Of a stretch of DNA of 7,411 nucleotides, positions 5,734 to 7,411 are shown piece by piece (position 1 is the first letter of the stretch; each line of letters begins with the position of its first letter). Position numbers and translations under genes: made by a program. The notes under the pieces were generated by a model. The model saw only the letters and a program-made list of their open reading frames with translations. It had not been told where the DNA came from and made no database searches. This stretch comes from Muribaculaceae bacterium (GTDB lineage: Bacteria > Bacteroidota > Bacteroidia > Bacteroidales > Muribaculaceae), in NCBI GenBank assembly GCA_029057255.1, contig JAICZO010000298.1:1-7411 (forward strand), read 5' to 3'.

Positions 5734-6636
5734 TCAGCGTCGGTTGCGCGGGTGATGCAGCAATATTTCCTCGCGCAGACGCGTGTTGTCGAGATGCAGG
5801 TATATCTCGGTCGTGGCGATGGACTCGTGGCCGAGCATCTGCTGGATGGCCCGCAGGTTGGCGCCACCCTCAAGCAGGTGGGTGGCAAACGAATGCCGCA
5901 GCGTGTGCGGCGATATGGTCTTGGCGATGCCGGCTGCCTCGGCGTGGTCGCGCACGATATAGAACACCATCACGCGGGTAAGCCTTGCGCCGCGACGGTT
6001 GAGAAAGAGATAGTCCTCCTCGCCGGGCTTGATGATATCGCCCCGCAGCTCGCGCTCGTCGAGATAGAGGCGTGTCTGCTCGGCGGCGGCCTCGCTCATA
6101 GGCACGAGGCGCTCTTTCGAGCCTTTGCCGGTGACCGACAGGTAGCCTTCGTCGAAGTTGACCCGTCGGCGCTCGAGCGAACACAACTCGCTCACTCGCA
6201 GCCCCGAGCCATAGAGCATCTCGAGGATGGCTCTGTTGCGCCGCCCCTGCGGGTGTGTGAGGTCGACAGCCTCGAGCATGCGCAGCACTTCGTCGACCGT
6301 GAGCACCTCGGGCAGGTGGCGCCCCACCTTCGGCCCCTCGACAAGCTCGGCGGGATTGTCGGCCCGCAGCCCCTCGACCTGCAGATAGCGGAAGAGCGAC
6401 TTCACGCCTGACACTATGCGCGCCTGCGTACGTGCCGCCACGCCCAGGTCGTGCAGGTCGCACACAAAGGCATGCAGCATGTCGGCCGACACAGCGGTGA
6501 CATCCTCGCCGACATCGGCGAGCCAGGCCGCCAGACGGTCGGCGTCGGCAAGATAGCCCGTGCGGGTGTTCTCGCTCATGCCCCGCTCAAGCAGCAGGAA
6601 AGCCTCGTAGTGTTTTCGCAGCCCGTCGTAGGTCAT
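5734..6636 (-). CDS. xerD: site-specific tyrosine recombinase XerD
   Basis: Cytosolic recombinase that, with a XerC partner, resolves chromosome dimers at the dif site. With the start chosen here it is 300 residues, matching the roughly 298 of the family. It has an N-terminal SAM-like DNA-binding domain (about 3-90) and a C-terminal catalytic domain (about 105-290). Counted from this start, the catalytic set is Arg147 (GSGLRVSEL), Lys171 (TGKGSKER), His244 and Arg247 (HTLRHSFATHLL), His270 (LGHESI) and the nucleophile Tyr279 (EIYLHLD). The C-terminal HHPR tail is typical of XerD rather than XerC. The frame extends 7 codons further up, but the ATG at 6636 overlaps the previous stop as ATGA, the same arrangement as tsaE/birA. 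No dif site was recognised nearby. Confidence 0.95.
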   Translation of the reverse strand: MTYDGLRKHYEAFLLLERGMSENTRTGYLADADRLAAWLADVGEDVTAVSADMLHAFVCDLHDLGVAARTQARIVSGVKSLFRYLQVEGLRADNPAELVEGPKVGRHLPEVLTVDEVLRMLEAVDLTHPQGRRNRAILEMLYGSGLRVSELCSLERRRVNFDEGYLSVTGKGSKERLVPMSEAAAEQTRLYLDERELRGDIIKPGEEDYLFLNRRGARLTRVMVFYIVRDHAEAAGIAKTISPHTLRHSFATHLLEGGANLRAIQQMLGHESIATTEIYLHLDNTRLREEILLHHPRNRR

Positions 6637-7277
6637 AGCGTGCCCTGCTCTACGCACCGCGCTATGCGGTCCATCACAGCGTCGTTCTTATCTTTCTTCG
6701 GATTGTACTCGCTCTTTAGACTCACCCCGAAGAGCTTGCCGAAGCCCTGCCAGAAAGTGGCTCTGAACGTGCCGAGGAAGGCTTTGACTATATCATAGCT
6801 CGTCTGGTGCGTCTCGCGCTGAATAAGCTTGACGAGCACCCTCGCCTGCCGCCTCGAGAAGCGCTTGAGCACAGGCTTATACTGCTCGAAGAGCGCCTTC
6901 TCCATCTCCTTGAGATATGCCTCGCGCTCTTTCTGCGTCGGGAAAGTCTCTATATATTCATATGTCTCGACAAGAGTCTCGGCTATGAGCTTGGCATACG
7001 GGAGGGTGAGCTTGACATCGCGCACTGTGCGCCAGTAGAACTCCTCCTCCTTCTTGTTCTTGAACTTCATCGGCGGGTACACCGTCAGGTCGCGCATGAA
7101 GATGACGAGCACCGTGTCGCCTTCCTCGTCGACCCGCCACGAGTAGCCGCGATAGGGGTTGCGCTTCACCGAAGGGACATCCTCGGCCTCGGCGCGCATT
7201 TTCTCGAGACCGGACTTCCGGTCCTGCGCCGACACGAGCAACGGCAACATCAATAGTATGAGGAGAATGTGTTTCAA
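6633..7277 (-). CDS. DUF4294 domain-containing secreted protein, function unknown
   Basis: A 214-residue protein that I match to the Bacteroidetes-specific DUF4294 family by its overall sequence pattern; no biochemical role is known to me. A short signal peptide (MKHILLILLML..LLVSA, probable cut before QD at about 18) indicates export to the periplasm. The mature part has a beta-like segment GDTVLVIFMRDLTVYPP (53-69). It is followed by a long charged helical region (about 75-165) containing KNKKEEEFYWRTVRDVK and FSRRQARVLVKLIQRET. No enzyme motif stands out. The only start that preserves the signal peptide is a TTG; the frame has a TAA 7 codons further up and no ATG between. The next ATG (7250) would destroy the signal sequence. 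Its stop overlaps the xerD start by 4 nt, so the two are probably translated together. Confidence 0.84.
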   Translation of the reverse strand: MKHILLILLMLPLLVSAQDRKSGLEKMRAEAEDVPSVKRNPYRGYSWRVDEEGDTVLVIFMRDLTVYPPMKFKNKKEEEFYWRTVRDVKLTLPYAKLIAETLVETYEYIETFPTQKEREAYLKEMEKALFEQYKPVLKRFSRRQARVLVKLIQRETHQTSYDIVKAFLGTFRATFWQGFGKLFGVSLKSEYNPKKDKNDAVMDRIARCVEQGTL

Positions 7278-7302
7278 AAGAGAGAAAGGATTGTATTATA
7301 CC

Positions 7303-7333
7303 AAAAAGAGCATCGGCAAAACTGCGATGCTCT
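7303..7333 (-). terminator. rho-independent terminator of the tRNA-Arg transcript
   Basis: Read on the minus strand, AGAGCATCG (7333-7325), a 9-nt loop, and the complementary CGATGCTCT (7315-7307) form a perfect 9-bp stem that runs directly into a five-T run (7307-7303). It starts 4 nt after the tRNA 3' end and separates the tRNA from the DUF4294-xerD unit. Confidence 0.87.
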
Positions 7334-7337
7334 CTTG

Positions 7338-7411
7338 TGACTCCTACAGGATTCAAACCTGTAACCTTCTGATCCGTAGTCAGATGCTCTATTCAGTTGA
7401 GCTAAGGAGCC
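7338..7411 (-). tRNA. tRNA-Arg (anticodon ACG), complete, at the window edge
   Basis: A full cloverleaf of 74 nt. The acceptor stem GGCTCCT pairs with AGGAGTC (one G-T), the D stem is GCTC/GAGC, the anticodon stem TCTGA/TCAGA holds loop CTACGGA (anticodon 7377-7375), and the T stem ACAGG/CCTGT holds loop TTTGAAT. The discriminator is A73, and CCA is not encoded (CAA follows). The ACG anticodon, read as ICG after A34 deamination, decodes CGU, CGC and CGA. A20, an arginine identity base, is present. Unusually, base 19 is A and base 56 is T, instead of the near-universal G19 and C56. Confidence 0.97.

Noticed and set aside
4202..5755. 517-codon open frame on the plus strand, fully antisense to porX and longer than it
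   Set aside because: Its codons are in exact register with porX codons, so stops could arise only where porX uses TTA, CTA or TCA, which are rare in this GC-rich genome. The translation has no recognisable motif, while porX has a complete set.
5725..6411. 228-codon open frame antisense to xerD
   Set aside because: In register with xerD codons and without any motif; XerD is clearly the real gene.
6637..6657. 7-codon upstream extension of xerD
   Set aside because: The ATG at 6636 gives the normal family length and forms an ATGA overlap with the preceding gene.
7282..7305. TTTG (7305-7302) with 19-nt spacing to CTCTTTTG (7282-7275) as a DUF4294 promoter
   Set aside because: The first two bases of the -7 box do not match, and it would start transcription downstream of the TTG start, losing the signal peptide.

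Overview
The window looks like chromosomal DNA from a Bacteroidales bacterium, probably a GC-rich gut lineage of the Muribaculaceae type (the family is a guess). The main evidence is a PorX-type response regulator with a PglZ domain, a DUF4294 protein, near-absence of Shine-Dalgarno sequences, and promoters of the Bacteroidetes form TTTG / TAnnTTTG. All of the protein-coding genes look like core, vertically inherited genes. I see no prophage, insertion sequence, CRISPR array or defence island.

Layout. On the left, minus strand, is a Tat export operon: tatA (808-1068) then tatC (759 to the window edge, C-terminus missing). It diverges from fabD (1194-2072, plus strand), the malonyl-CoA:ACP transacylase of fatty acid synthesis. 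The 125 bp between them holds two interlocked opposing promoters built on one inverted repeat. fabD is followed by a strong terminator. The 372 bp after fabD has no recognised gene, but it contains a canonical promoter (2160-2190) and two terminator-like hairpins. This suggests a small RNA of about 120-230 nt on the plus strand.

Next is a minus-strand operon, transcribed from right to left: porX (two-component response regulator/PglZ effector), tsaE (tRNA t6A-modification ATPase), birA (biotin-protein ligase), and a low-molecular-weight protein tyrosine phosphatase. Its junctions are very tight: a 10-nt gap, a 4-nt overlap, then a 1-nt overlap. A promoter box lies only 4 nt before the porX start, so the porX message may be leaderless.

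Upstream of porX, also on the minus strand, are a signal-peptide-bearing DUF4294 protein (probably TTG start) and xerD (site-specific recombinase), overlapping by ATGA. A complete tRNA-Arg(ACG) with its own terminator ends exactly at the right edge.

Functional ties: birA activates the biotin carrier of acetyl-CoA carboxylase, whose product malonyl-CoA is the substrate of FabD, although the two genes are in different transcription units. PorX is known in relatives for control of type IX secretion, while TatAC exports folded proteins across the inner membrane. No exotic gene system is evident. The least explained element is the candidate small RNA locus at 2160-2422.
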